DNA of 64,000 nucleotides from Phytoseiulus persimilis. Taxonomy: Eukaryota > Arthropoda > Arachnida > Mesostigmata > Phytoseiidae. The position numbers and the translations under genes are program-made. The notes beneath the pieces were generated by a model, which saw only the letters and a list, made by a program, of their open reading frames with translations, searched no databases and was not told the origin of the DNA. Where the stretch lies: positions 7,998,001-8,062,000 of the forward strand of contig CM075103.1 of NCBI GenBank assembly GCA_037576195.1, read 5' to 3'. Of this stretch, positions 50,809 to 62,581 are shown one piece after another (the stretch's first letter is position 1; every line of letters starts with the position of its first letter).

Positions 50809-52429
50809 TCCCGCCCGGAATAGGCGTTGGGGTCGATATCGGACTCGAGTTCAATTCTGTCTGGCGGAAATCTAGCATGGCCCAAGCCACAGGCGACGCC
50901 CATCCTTTCGCGATGTTGTCGTCCTGAGAGACGTTTCCTGTTTTTCGCCAAATTTGTTGGTCGTGCCTAGTCAGATGTAAGGAGAGCGTCTCGGAACTTT
51001 TTCCTGTGAACGCCCTCTTTGAGCGGAGTGGGTGAGGTAAATAGGGTAGGTTGTTGGGGCGTTCGGAGCGTCAAGTGTCGCCGTTTTTATTACATGCAAT
51101 AGACGGATATGGAGCTATGTCTCTTCCTCTTTTTGCATCACTTTCTACCGATGTGCAGCCTGCCTCGGGAAAAACGCGCCGAGAGATGGGATTAGCTTTA
51201 ATGGCACACGCGGCGAGCAACTCGTTTCTTAGCGGAGCATCCAGAACGACCGACGAAACTAGTTTTCTGCGAGTAGGCAACGCTTCGGCGACCGGACGAG
51301 GAGGAAAGAAGCGACGACCTGACTGCGTTTCCGAGAAGATACCTGCGAGGGATTCTGCGGAGGCGCGGAAGACTATCTAAATCTGCGAGAGACACGTACT
51401 GCAGGAGCCCAGGGGAAGTCGTGCAGGAGCGACTTTTTCAGCCCCTCGAGGAGGATTCAACAGGAGTCTCGAGGAGAGTTCGTTAAGATACAGTGCAGCT
51501 GTTGATGACGACAAAACTGTCGATCTGCTCCACTGACAACTCGTTTCTGTATCGCTGGCGAGACGCCCCACGTTTGCGACAGTGCAACCGGGAAAAGTTG
51601 TGATCCAATTTTCCGCCTGTTGTCCTCTTCTCCTCCTGGAGCTCTCTGCTGGGCAGCCGGACCGATTGAACGCTGTAGAGCCGCATCAACTACATGCAAT
51701 GAGGTAGAACTTATTACAAACAGCCGTTCGGTCAGCGAGAAAGAGGAGGCGACGGGAGCAAAGAGAAAAGCCATCGGGCAGAACCTTGCCCGTCCTCTGC
51801 GCGTGGCCAGCACGCAACCGCCCGATCAGGACACTGGAATGCAGGCTCCCGGTCTTCCCGAAGCTGACCAACGAGCACGTCATCCGAGGCGGGCATAACC
51901 CAATTTGTCCTCCGAGAGCCAAGCCATCTATTTGTTGTTGTCGCTGTGGTTGTTGAGATGTCGACAACAACGATCTTTCTGTGCCGATCTGCGAGGGCTG
52001 AGATCGCGGCCAGAGGCTCGCTCCTGACAAAGGCTGCGAGCAGAGCCTGCTAATGTAAGAGCAACGGAAACTCCTGAGCAAGACCCGGTATCCGCCTTCC
52101 TGCCACCCGAGCTATCGCCCCAGGATCTCACTCGACTCGGTTCGCCCGGTTTCTCGGTCAGCCATCCACAGAGCGGGCCGGCCGGTTGGTCTCTCAGTCA
52201 CACAAAGAACGAGCGACTTTCAGAGAAACGGTGGACGAACGAAAGAACGAATGGTCGACCACTGCACGAATACAACACCATAGCACACCCACAAGCTCGC
52301 GAGAGAAATCATTAGGATCGCTCGTTCCTTCGCTCGCCCACACGCCTGCTCGCTGTTTCGTTGGATGGCCCTTCAGGAAAAGAAATGTCGTTGTGCACGA
52401 AGCACTCCTTGGGCAACATCGGATCGGCG

Positions 52430-53730
52430 ATTCCTTATTCTCCATCCTCCCTCGCATCCTCGGTTCTCTCTCGGCTTCATTTGCTACCTTTTTACATCTT
52501 CTTATTCATCAATTCAGCTTTGCTCTTCTCGAGTCTGCATTTTCCATTTTCTTCGGGTATCCCGCTATACTGCTCCTCGGCCTCTCCGCGCGTCCTTTTC
52601 TTCGGCCTCCTCCATACTGATCTCGGTTACCTTCGAATCATTCTATCAGTATGGGTTCCCCTCTTCGATCAATCTCCTCCTCCTCCTCCTCCGCTCCCTC
52701 TCTCCTGCACCCTCCTTTCTCTTTCTCTCTTCCCCGGGTTCTCCCTACCATTCATCCATCCTCCCTGCCGCTTTCCAGCCGCTGCTCCTCCGCTTGATGA
52801 TTTTTTCCACTCTTTGCTTCCGACTTCCTCACTTCCTCGCACCGGGGACTCCGAGGCGGGGGAACGTCTGCGAGTTTGGACAAAGAGACAGGTTGAGTGC
52901 ACTCCTTTCTCTCCTGGAACGGAATCTGAAGCTTTCCTCGACGAAGCATTCCGCTGTGTTCCGCTTGTTTTGCAAGCGTCCGGATTACTCACAACGCTCC
53001 TCGGTGAGCTTGTTAACGTTGTTCAGCGGGAGCGGATGAGAATCGACGTTCCGCAGCATCAAACGGAGACATCTCATATCGTCCACGCATTCGATCTCTC
53101 AAGGCAAAGCATTCGGATCAACCTCGAGAGAAAAGGTTGGCGTTTTGTTTATCGAAATGTGGGCGTCAAGACGATCCAAACCAGCAGCAGCGGAAAAATC
53201 TGTGAAAATAGACACTCGGAAAAGATGTCTCACATTAGCAGCCTGTCTCGAGTCGAAGTGAAGATGTTCAGGCTGCGCGGGCTGTCCGAGACCAACATTT
53301 ACGGGGAAAGCCGGTCGTGTATTCAATTTCCGAGGCCATCTTGGATGAGAAACGGCAATCGAGTTCGGAGCCGAAGCACCTGGCAGGAGCGAATTATTCA
53401 TCGCTCCGTAGGTTGTTGCTGGCAATGTTGGTTTCCGAACTCTTGAGCCGCTTGTTTGAGTGCTGGTCCCAGAACGACGTCGTCCGCGTTTGCAGAGGAT
53501 TCCAACAACGCCACACACATCCCCGAACCTTGATTTTCCGCTCCCCGAGTCCCCCTCTCTTGTTGTTCTCTTTTCCATCTCCCCCGCTTCGCTCGCTCCC
53601 CAACGTTCCGGAGAATGGGGTTCGGGAACTGATCGGGGCTTCCCGATCCCTTCCCCGATTGCTGTTCCCGTTCTCTGCTCTGTTCTCCTCTTTTCCTACG
53701 TGTCGGAATATCACACTCTGTTTGCCGACT
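52430..53730. repeat. Pyrimidine-rich (+ strand) low-complexity block
   Basis: The + strand is strongly CT-rich, especially at 52440-52860 and 53540-53720, and includes a (TCC)n run at 52674-52692. It supports a 361-codon + frame (52361-53446) only because CT-rich DNA has few stop codons; the product is a serine, leucine and proline-rich low-complexity string with no family. Confidence 0.7.
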
Positions 53731-53799
53731 CGCTCCTTCGAAACGGCTCGTTCATTGGTCGGTGGGTCGTGGAACTGTAGCCGGGTAGGTTTGCGGCCC

Positions 53800-56600
53800 A
53801 GACAAAACAGAAAGGAGCGTAATTGCAGAAAGCGAGACTCGGAGGAGAGGGTGAAGAGAGCGAGGGGTGGAAGTCGGCTCCGTGTTGTGTGTGAAGCAAG
53901 GAGAACTCTCGAAACTCGATTTCATTCTACGTTTGCGCTTTTGAAAGTGCGGAACGCGTCCCTCCAAGCAAGGAAAAGAACAGAGGGAAAAAGCAAATGT
54001 GTTTCACCGGCTCCGCTTTAAATGCAGACAGATCTTCCCGAGGTTAAGAGCCGGGAACGAAGGATGGTGATGAGAGACGTCGAGCGGAGGGCCGAAGCGA
54101 GACAAAAGGTACACATTTGGGGAAGCAAGAGACTTGGTTCAAGAAATCAAGGGGAGCGCGGATCGTATGGGGGAGGGGGAAGATAGACAACTAACCGGAA
54201 AGTGGGAAGAGAAGGAATCAATAGGGAACACCATTGGAAATCTCGGGTGCTGAGCAGGAGCGGGCTGAAAAATCGGAGAGAGGAAAATATGGGGAAATAA
54301 AGTCAGCGCACTATGGGCAGGTGGCGGGGCGCAAAAAGAGAAGAGAGATCGCGGAGATCTCACCGAGCAGGAGTCCATCTTTCCGCGGGGCTCATGCTTC
54401 CGGAGAATCGTTTTCGGGTGGGAGTTCAGCAGAGATTCAAGTTGGAAAGTTTTTCCATCGGATTTATTGCCAAATTGAGAAATGGATCAAGACCGCAGAA
54501 GATTTACGGTTTGCTGAGCGGTAGATCCAAGATGGCGGATACGATTTCTGTGCGATAGGGGGAACCACGGAAGACAGGGAAGGGGGGAGGGATCCTCCGT
54601 TTCCGGCCATCGCGTCCTGATTATGGGTTAATAGGAGAGGATATCGCCGCGGAATTACCTACCTTCTCCTGATTGAGGCGGGGAAACAAGGAAATCAAAG
54701 AATTGAAAACTGATTGGGGAACAGAGAAAACCGCAGGAGTTTTCCGAGAAGATTCAATGAAGCTTCCACAAATGGGAACGATAGTTATTGGGCGTCTCAA
54801 AACGAGGGAGAATCGAGCGAGAACTATGTTGGAGCTCCTGCGATGCCATGGAGAGCAACAGCAAAATCATGTATCCCGAAAGAGTGAGACACATAGATCC
54901 ATCATAATGGCCCAGAACGTCACCAATGGCCACCGAGATAACAAACACGGAAGTGGAGGCAAAAGTGAGACTCAAAATTTTGCTCAACACAAAGAACCGA
55001 CAGAACTCGCGTGATCCTTCCATGAATAGGAAATGCGCTCGATGTGTAGCCCCGGAAACCGAAAACCACGTCATTCTGAAATAATAGGAGAAAAAGTACT
55101 CCCAGACGGAATTCCCGTACCGACTAGGACTTCACCCTTATTCAACTTCGTAAAACCCGATAAGGATGGAGCAAGCCCTGAGGCGTTGGGAGAACAATGA
55201 GATGTGATCAATGAACGCGAGACACTTCACCCCTGAAATGAAAAGGAGCACATGAGCATATGTGAGATCCGAATAAACCAAACGAGAAAGATTGAAGAAA
55301 CTCTCGGAGAGTCGAAAATTCAGAGTCTTTGATTTCTCGGAAGTCTTGAGGAGGAGAGGGGACATGCGCTGAGATTTCGAACGAGAGAAAAGGTAACGTG
55401 TGACCGAATTTCAATCCCTCTGCTTCCTGTTCTCGAGGATCTCCCTCTTTTAGCTCTCCGAGTTGGGCGGACAAACGAGCCGTTATTCCGCTCATATATA
55501 TGTATGGAAATCCCTCCGAATCCTCGACTTCCTTTCCCTCCCGGCCGTCTATCCCTCCACCGCCCTCCTCACGGTGTCAGTCTCGGTATACCTGCATCCA
55601 AAAACGCTCGCCTTTGTTCGTTCGGACTGACAGCCGGTATTCCTTATCCAAATCATATGTCAGTTCCATACGAAGACGGAAAGGAGCTCGCGAACGAGTT
55701 TTCGAGGGAAAACTCCATCCGCGAGGGTCCCTGACTCCGACTCGAATGGCATGATGGGCCTGCGAGCGTGTTGCGCTGGCCGCTGACCGAAACCCGCTGC
55801 GTTCCGTCTCTCTCGGAGCACCATGAGCCATGTCAGCCACTCCCGAGCATCATGCTCTGAGATTGGAGACCGCAAGAACAAACCGGCAGAGACTCGAGAA
55901 GCTCATGAGAGATTGGGAGACCCCTAAACGAGTCTCTGCCTACTCCTGGCGACGATGGGAGGGATCGGAGGAAGAAGTGAAGTCCGTTAGCAAATGGCTG
56001 GTTTCCTTCTCGAATCGCGGGGACACGAGCACCGACCACGCACTCTCCCCACCCACCCACCTACTCTCGGTCCGCATACTCACAGCTCACCCACGCAGCC
56101 CTAGCGAGCGAGCAACGATAGAAAAAAGAATGGAAAGTCGTTGAGAGATGGTTCACGGCACGCTCTTCGGACTCCCTTAAATAACACGGAGACTGACCAT
56201 TCACAACATTGACGACAGCAAGGGGCAGGGGGGAGGGGAACGGACAGGAAAGCAGAACAAAGCAGGAAAAAGAGTCTCGTTGGTGGGAACGACAGCCTAT
56301 GTCTATCGACATCATACGTGACATCGTTGTGTGTGAGTGTGTGGCGTCTCTCGAGGCGTGGTCACACGTTTCACGCGTGTCATACTCCTTATGTCGTGAT
56401 GCAAGGCTCTTAGTGACTGACTGCTCGAGGGACGCGGTATGGAGGGGGGTAAGGGCATCGAGGAGGGACGAAGCGACGGAAAAGAGAGGGGGTAGTGGCG
56501 AATACAACCAGTGATTTGGCAACGAGGCATGCAACCAGCCAGGTCGGCAACCGCGGCGATTCGCATAAGAAGCCAGAGGGGACATCATGAAACGGGCCCT
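53800..56600. repeat. Purine-rich (+ strand) block containing a LINE remnant
   Basis: Composition on the + strand flips to purine-rich here, directly after the pyrimidine-rich block. The LINE fragment at 54926-55207 lies inside on the + strand. LINE sense strands are often purine-rich, so part of the block may be eroded LINE sequence, but outside the zinc-knuckle region nothing is recognisable. Long minus-strand frames here (for example 56061-56885) are composition artefacts. Confidence 0.5.
54926..55207 (+). mobile_element. Decayed LINE (non-LTR retrotransposon) ORF2 C-terminal fragment
   Basis: One frame reads MATEITNTEVEAKVRLKILL, then KCARCVAPETENHVIL, a typical C-x2-C...E-T-x2-H zinc-knuckle motif found near the C-terminus of LINE ORF2 proteins. 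The expected last cysteine is lost, the next codon reading lysine and then two stops. After the stops the same frame still reads RLGLHPYSTS and RMEQALRRWENNEM, resembling the conserved tail with its terminal arginine-tryptophan helix. At least three in-frame stops and a probable frameshift near 54910 show it is dead. Upstream reverse transcriptase sequence is not recognisable. The clade is undetermined. Confidence 0.55.
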
Positions 56601-57839
56601 GTCACGTTTCTGACTGACGTATCGCTCAAATTCTTCCACGTCAAGGCTCCTTCTTCCCGCTTCCTTTCTTTCCACCGATGGAAGAAACTCAACATCGTCG
56701 ACTGAGCTAATTTGGTGGGAACGAAGGTGTCCGCGCAGGTTTTTCGCTCGAAATCCTTCTAATTTTGTTCGGCGAGGAATTGAATTTCCCCGGAATATTC
56801 GGAGCGAGTTTAACGAATATGGGGGACTCCATCGGCGCCACGAGGCGAGCGTTCCAGAAGAACGAGACGACGGGGAGGTCGTCACAACCGAGGACCGAGC
56901 GACGAGATTGATCGGCCTAATAGAATCGTTCCAGGCTGAGTCACGTCACGTAAGTGGGCAACGTCAGGTGCATATGGAAACTGCACGTGCGCCCTCGACC
57001 TCCCAGGTCCTCCAACAGAGCTTGAGGCTTCGGAAGGAGTCGGGTCTTTGGAATGGCTTCTTGTTACTTACAACTCCCGTAGCTTCTCCCCGTTCCCTGA
57101 GATAGAAGGAAGAGGAGAAAACGAGGCGAACAGCTTGGGCGTAGGCTGCTCTCAATCTCGTTGCTTTCTATCTGTGCGAGTGGAAGAGACAGCCCGGTCG
57201 AGTGAGGGGTGTGCTGCGAGCTTGGATCACGTTTGCGAGAGCGTCGTAACAACTACGGCTGACCTTGAGAAATAACATCTCGCTCGATTGGCTGCTCTGA
57301 CAGTCGACACCGCGTACTCGATCTGGGTCCCATGAAAAATAACTCGCGACCACCACGTTGCGAGGCTGCTGCTGGGTTCCGTGAGAACTGCGGGAAAAAC
57401 TCGAATCATCATGCCGATTACGCGGGAGAAAGTTCCCCGATCCGAGATGTTCATTTCGAAGAACCGGGATCGTGAGAGCTCTCGATAACACTCGACCGAT
57501 CAATAAATAATCCCAACCACACCATGACCATCGGCCCGTCCTAGCGCCCTTTGGAAAAGTACCTCGAGTGTTGGTCCTCTGTTGCCGTGCGACCTTATTA
57601 TGTCCTCTCCGTGGCTACCAAGTGATCGCCTGGGCCGATACTTCGTTCCTCTGTGGAGCATGTGGCCGAGGGTTCAAATGTTGGATTGCTTTGGTCAGCC
57701 CTGGGTTCATTGGTATGTCGGCGGTCTGGTCAGTCGCGAACTCTAATATGAAGTTGCCTCGCAACGTCCGGTGTATGGACACTCATACCATCCGCTCACT
57801 CATACCACCCACTTGACCTACCGCGCTATCGGCTTCTCT

Positions 57840-58400
57840 CGGCTTTCTCTCTCAATGCGGGTCCCTCAACAAGAGCAATATGACGAGAGGGTCCCTCGGC
57901 TTCCCGGTTGGTTGTTTCTTTCGCCGGAGTCCGGGTCTGGGGTTCTCATGCGATCCAGGCACTCGGCGGGTAGTTGGTCGACCGGTAGAGCTCAACTTCC
58001 GTTACGTGAGACTCATGGGCCTGACACTATCTTGCCCCTCCTTGCCCGGCTTTTCGATCGCTCCCCTTCTCCGTTTCCTGCTCCTCCTCCCTCTCCGTCC
58101 TGCTCTGGACGTTGATTCCTTCCGATTCCTTCACCTTCCTTCCTCCAACTGTGTGCGTACGTTTCTCCGGTCTCTTTTCTTTCCTACTCTCTGAACTCCT
58201 CATGTTCCTGACTCGCTCTCTCCCGAACTCTTTGGCCCCTGCCCTTCTCTTCCATGCGTTCTGTTGCCTCCGCTTCCCCCCTCGATTCTCCTGCCCAAGC
58301 TTCGTTCTACCTGATCTTGAGAAGCTTACCCTCCCTAGCCCTTTCTCTCTCTTTCTTCCCCCTTTCCCCCAAACTCTCTCCCTGTCTCACGGCAGAGCTA
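57840..58400. repeat. Pyrimidine-rich (+ strand) block
   Basis: The + strand is CT-rich with short repeated phrases such as GGGTCCCTC. It lies just 3' of the minus-strand LINE remnant at 58809-59243, so its minus strand is purine-rich, the same relation as seen for the + strand LINE at 54926. It may be decayed 3' sequence of that element. Confidence 0.4.
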
Positions 58401-58808
58401 GTTGGTCTACGCGGCGTCACGGCGTTATCTATCCAGCGGAGTTTATTATCGTTCATTGCTAGGAGAATCAAGGACTCGAACCTTTCCTGTTATCCGTCTT
58501 CCAGTTTCCTGGTGTTGCGAGCGCTTCCGGCGAGCCTCCCTTTCGTTTTGGGAGGGGAGTTTCGAAAGTGTGCCTGTCAGAGCTCGCAAACAATTCACCG
58601 CCGCGTCAGACGACCTGAAACGAACGTTGAATCATTCATGGGGAGAACCCTGGCTCAGTTTACGCAGGTGGAGCTGCCACAAAACACGGTTTGGCCCGCG
58701 TATATGCGCTGATTCGCGAGCGGGCCCTCTAAAATTAACCTAGCGGCAAACGTGCAGGGATCAAACGTCGTCGGAAAAACCAACAAGAAGAAGGAGAATC
58801 GAAATCAG

Positions 58809-59243
58809 TCATCGGAGGTGTATTAAGGTCTGAGCCTTGTCGAAACGCAATTCGTTCCACCTGAGCTTGTAGACTGCGACGATGGCGAACTTCCACAGAA
58901 AGTTGAGAAGCGCGACAAGCTCTCGTCTTCGAGGGATAACTTCCGAAAAGCTCATCGTAGCATCGTTGGCTCCTGGATCACTCGTTCGGAAAGTCGCGCA
59001 TTGGAAGACGAGCAAGCAGTGCTCGGAAAGAAGATGTAATGTTGCACTCGTAATCCACGTTCTCAATGACGAGGCGGAGGAGTGCGACCGGAGGATCGGG
59101 CAGAAGATTGAGGGCGCGAGAATGAGAGCCACTCGTGGGTCTTTCCGATAGAAAAGACTCTGTCGGGGATCACGTCCTCCGTCGCTGCTGGTACCGCCAA
59201 AGAGGATCGACCGGTCGGCAGGCCGGCCGGGCGGCCACCGCAC
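58809..59243 (-). mobile_element. Probable LINE ORF2 C-terminal remnant, minus strand
   Basis: A 144-codon minus-strand frame ends in SFSEVIPRRRELVALLNFLW followed by KFAIVAVYKLRWNELRF. This resembles the helical segment after the zinc-binding region in L1-like ORF2 proteins (R-x4-ALLNFLL-x-FAKWAIYKAR pattern). Just upstream it reads LLSEHCLLVFQCATFR, similar to the E-H-x-L-x2-C-P part of the same zinc region. No reverse transcriptase core is visible further upstream. The opposite strand is also open for 89 codons. Assignment rests on pattern resemblance and is uncertain. Confidence 0.35.
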
Positions 59244-59903
59244 CTCGAGTTCTCCTCCTCTGCTCCTTCGATGTCGTCTCCATTCGGTTACATGACTTGC
59301 ATACGCGAGATTTGCCAGCGAGCTAGTTGGACAGCCGTGGTTCTAATGGAGGGAGGAATCAAGGACCGAATGTACCACAAGTCCCTTCGGAACTCTTCTC
59401 AGGAGTGAACCGCCGAGCGGATTTGAGATAACGGCGGGCACCCAAAACTCCTCTCGAGTTGACTTTGAAGGATCTCGGGGCCGATTGGAGGAAACTGGGA
59501 TCTTAGGACTCCGACCCACGTTCTTCGTTCGGAGACTCTGTTCGGAATTCGATCTCGAATCTGCCCGAAATATAATTCGGGCCTGATGGAATATGCCCGG
59601 GTCGCTGGGTGACGCGGATCACCTAAGGTTGAGGGAAACCTCGCTGCAAAAACATTTTTTTTTCTGGTAGCCGACACGACCCACGGCTCTCGCCCGTTTA
59701 CGAGCGAACAAACAAGTACAGAACGGACCGAGTTGCTCCGTATACGGCTGAAGGTAAACAGGCTTGGGGCGGACCGATAACCTGAACGAGGTCTACCAAG
59801 GCGTGTTTGGAACATCATAAAACTTTCTCACAACAAGAAACGATATTCCTGTTATTTTTCTGTTTATTCCACATTTCTCAACACACCCGGACGGCTTACT
59901 CAC

Positions 59904-60102
59904 CGTCGTCGACGGGAGTGTTATTGACGGGCTCACTCTGCGGACTCTTAGAGAAGGCTCCACAGGACGCGGCATTGAACTCAGTCATGTTGTTGGACGA
60001 GTCCATGATTCCCTCATCGTTGGAAGCAGGTTTCGAGGCGGAAATCGGAATCCAACGCCGGTCCGCCGACCTTGAGCAGTTTTTTATTCTAGCGGTATCC
60101 GC
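59904..60102 (-). CDS. Putative coding exon of unknown gene, antisense within CLCA intron 1
   Basis: Read on the minus strand, this segment follows an acceptor with a T-rich tract (TTTTTCCATTCG... ending GGTGGCCAG) and ends at a near-consensus donor, GACGACG|GTGAGTAAG, phase 1. It is open throughout (66 codons). The peptide includes RRWIPISASKPASNDEGI, then an internal Met in a strong context (A at -3, G at +4, position 60006), then MDSSNNMTEFNAASCGAF and SPQSEPVNNTPVDD. The polar, serine and asparagine-rich composition resembles a disordered N-terminus. It may instead be a first coding exon starting at 60006, with GC-rich 5' sequence at 60340-60470. I do not recognise the protein. If not spliced, translation stops three codons past the donor. 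Support is the splice sites and composition only. Confidence 0.3.
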
Positions 60103-62131
60103 CTGGCCACCGACGAAACGAATGGAAAAACTGAGCAATCCAACGCTACATTTATTCCCGGCACACGTGGTTCTGGTTTGTGTGTTCAGCGTTTCAAATC
60201 CTCACCACGCGCTCCCGAGATTCCTCCGCAAATTTCTAAATAGCTCTGGCAAAACCGCCCAACTCCACGTAACGCTTCGAGCAGCGGACTCAGAGATGAT
60301 GATGGCGATGATTTTTTTTTCGTCCCGGGCAACGACGAAGCTGGGAAAAGCTCAATTTTGCCCGCGACGCTCCTGCCGCTCGCCCGCCCAGCCGCTCGGC
60401 TTCCTGCAGGGAGCCCAGAGGAACGTTCGACGCTAACTAACGCCGAGGACAGGGAGGCACTAGCGAGCACCATCGAGAGAAACTAGCGAAAGCGATAAAC
60501 AACGAGAGGCGGATTGAGATGCAAGCAATCTTCTTTTTTTGTTAAGCCCAAGACCGAGCAGGGAGGTCCATTTTGAGTTACCCCATTCCCCTTCCCATCC
60601 CCACCTCCTACTTATTTAGTTCCCTCAGAATCTCTTCCGCGTTTTTTCCCGGGCCGTCGTGCTCGCTTTGCTTTCTCTCTCGCGTGCTTCCCTGGGGGCT
60701 GAGCATCGGCGTCAGCGGCGGTAAAAGCAGCAGTTTTTGTGAAGTTCCCTCAAGGCAGCCATTTATGGATAGGAAAACGAGAGCCGCGCGTGGAACCCGC
60801 CCGTCGGCTCGCTCGCCCATTTCCTCCTGTTGTCTCCCCCGAGCTCAGGATCTCGGAAGACGAGACGGAACGAGCGCAGGAGAGAACCGAAAGTTCTGAA
60901 CCCTACAATCTCGCCACAGACGCACTGTGTGCGGAGCTCGTCAAGACTGATTCCAGGTCAGAGCTGAGAGTGTGTGATCCTTTGTGTTTCTAAAACAGTT
61001 TGTGCCCGGAGTGAATCCTCGGTCCGCGTTGCCGTAAATGTCAGGAACGTGCTGGACGGTACGCAGACAAATGGCTGGACAAACATTGCCAGGTGCTTAT
61101 GCTAAGAGACTAACGTAAGCCTTCAATTATCAGGTGCTCTGTTGATGAGCGTCGTCCGATGAGAGTTTGCGAATCGATGATGTCTGATGTCGCAGCGAGA
61201 ATCAGAGTCCTCCGTTCAATCGTCGGCGTATTGGTCCTGATCGAGCTAACATTGTTCCGTGAAATGACTATTGTCTCTTGCATCACATCCTCCGGGTGCT
61301 GTGTTTGCTCCGTCCTCTGATTGTTTCGACCGTTCGGCTCCCTCTATTTGGACTCCTAAATGAACGCAATTTTCCTGAACTGTGTGAGCAAAGCCCCCCA
61401 CTCCATGAATCCCCGACCTGAAGACGGAAACAGGAGCGTTGGGCGAACTGAAGTCTCGAAAATGGCTCCCGTCTCGTGAAGGGAACCGCGCTGACCACTC
61501 GCTCTCCCGCCTCTCTCCGGGAAAACAGTTTTTTCGCACCGCGCCGTTCTCTTTCCTCCCAAGAAAAACACCTCGCACCGAAAATCTACATAGTTTCAAT
61601 GACAGCGAGTTTCCACGCGCCGGAAAGCGACTGATAGAGGAAGAGTCAGAACCGCCTCTCGCAGAATCGACGACTGTGACGATGTGAGAAACGAATCGCT
61701 GATGTCGATTGTGAGGAGTCTCCTCACTTCCACTCGTGATTGCGTTTCTGAACGGAACAAAGCGATTCCCGAAGCCCAGCCGAGTTCCCTGATCGGCATT
61801 CGATCCGGTTCGCTCTCTTTTAGTTCTAGCATTTCATTCACTGGTCCTCACAATCTTTTCCGTTTGAGGGCACTGTGAGGAGACTCGTTGGAAGGCTTAA
61901 TCGAACGGAAGAGAACGAACTTATTTATTCTGAAATTCATTCCAAAGCCTGCTGCGCAGAGAGTCCCCCTGAGCTGGCTGCTGACGAGCCGAACCTTGTT
62001 TCTGTGTTCTTGTCTGCCTTCGTCCTTGTTGTCGTCGACGTCGACTCAACTCGACGTCTCCTATGCTAAGCCCGAGTAATGTCCGCCAACTTTCGGCCGT
62101 CAGCTGTCCGTGTATTACTTTTACAAACTTT

Positions 62132-62581
62132 TTAAACGTTTACGCAGAGCAGGCTTGGACGCTTGAGTTGAGCTGAAAAGAGTTCGTCCGGTGGCCCGAC
62201 CCGAGCTCTCTGTTTGTGTTTGCAATCCTTCCCAGGGAATCGCTCCTTGCTTAATTCATGCAAACCGGGAATGTCAACCGGAGTGATATCGGGATAAACT
62301 TCGCGAACGGAAAGTTCAGCCAGGAGGGCCACAAATCTCCGTTGAAGGAACTGGAAGGACTCGTCCACAACCAGTTCGGGAACAGGACGGCAACGAGGAG
62401 TGAAATTCGTGTAATCCTGCCTGAGTGGAGGCTTCTCGGAGTGCATCCGCGAGGTTCCGAAGGCCCATGCAACTTGTAGAATGTCCGAGTAGGATGTATC
62501 GCGTTCATGGTCGGCGGAACAAGCGGTCAAGTGTTTGGCCGAAGGTTCATAATAGATGAATCGCTCGTGATTCGGTTCCAT
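62132..62581 (-). CDS. Uncharacterised intronless ORF (149 codons), antisense in CLCA intron 1
   Basis: An ATG at 62581 (minus strand, G at -3 and G at +4) opens 149 codons to a TAA. The frame is open for a further 13 codons upstream. The peptide has mixed, soluble-protein composition with stretches such as EPNHERFIYYEPSAKHLTAC and RRFVALLAELSVREVYPDIT, without low complexity. I see no signal peptide, transmembrane segment or known motif. It could be a retrocopy, a transposon-derived fragment, an exon of a larger gene, or chance: in a window this size a few open frames of this length are expected. Confidence 0.15.
   Translation of the reverse strand: MEPNHERFIYYEPSAKHLTACSADHERDTSYSDILQVAWAFGTSRMHSEKPPLRQDYTNFTPRCRPVPELVVDESFQFLQRRFVALLAELSVREVYPDITPVDIPGLHELSKERFPGKDCKHKQRARVGPPDELFSAQLKRPSLLCVNV

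Noticed and set aside
52361-53446. 361-codon plus-strand ORF, the longest in the window
   Set aside because: It lies in CT-rich DNA with few possible stops and encodes a low-complexity serine, leucine and proline string. Other frames overlap it.
56061-56885. 274-codon minus-strand ORF
   Set aside because: The minus strand is pyrimidine-rich here. The product has no domain and matches the composition artefact seen in the neighbouring block.
58465-58495. Minus-strand GGTTCGAGTCC, another B-box match
   Set aside because: A partial T stem forms, but the acceptor stem partner is missing where a tRNA 5' end should be.
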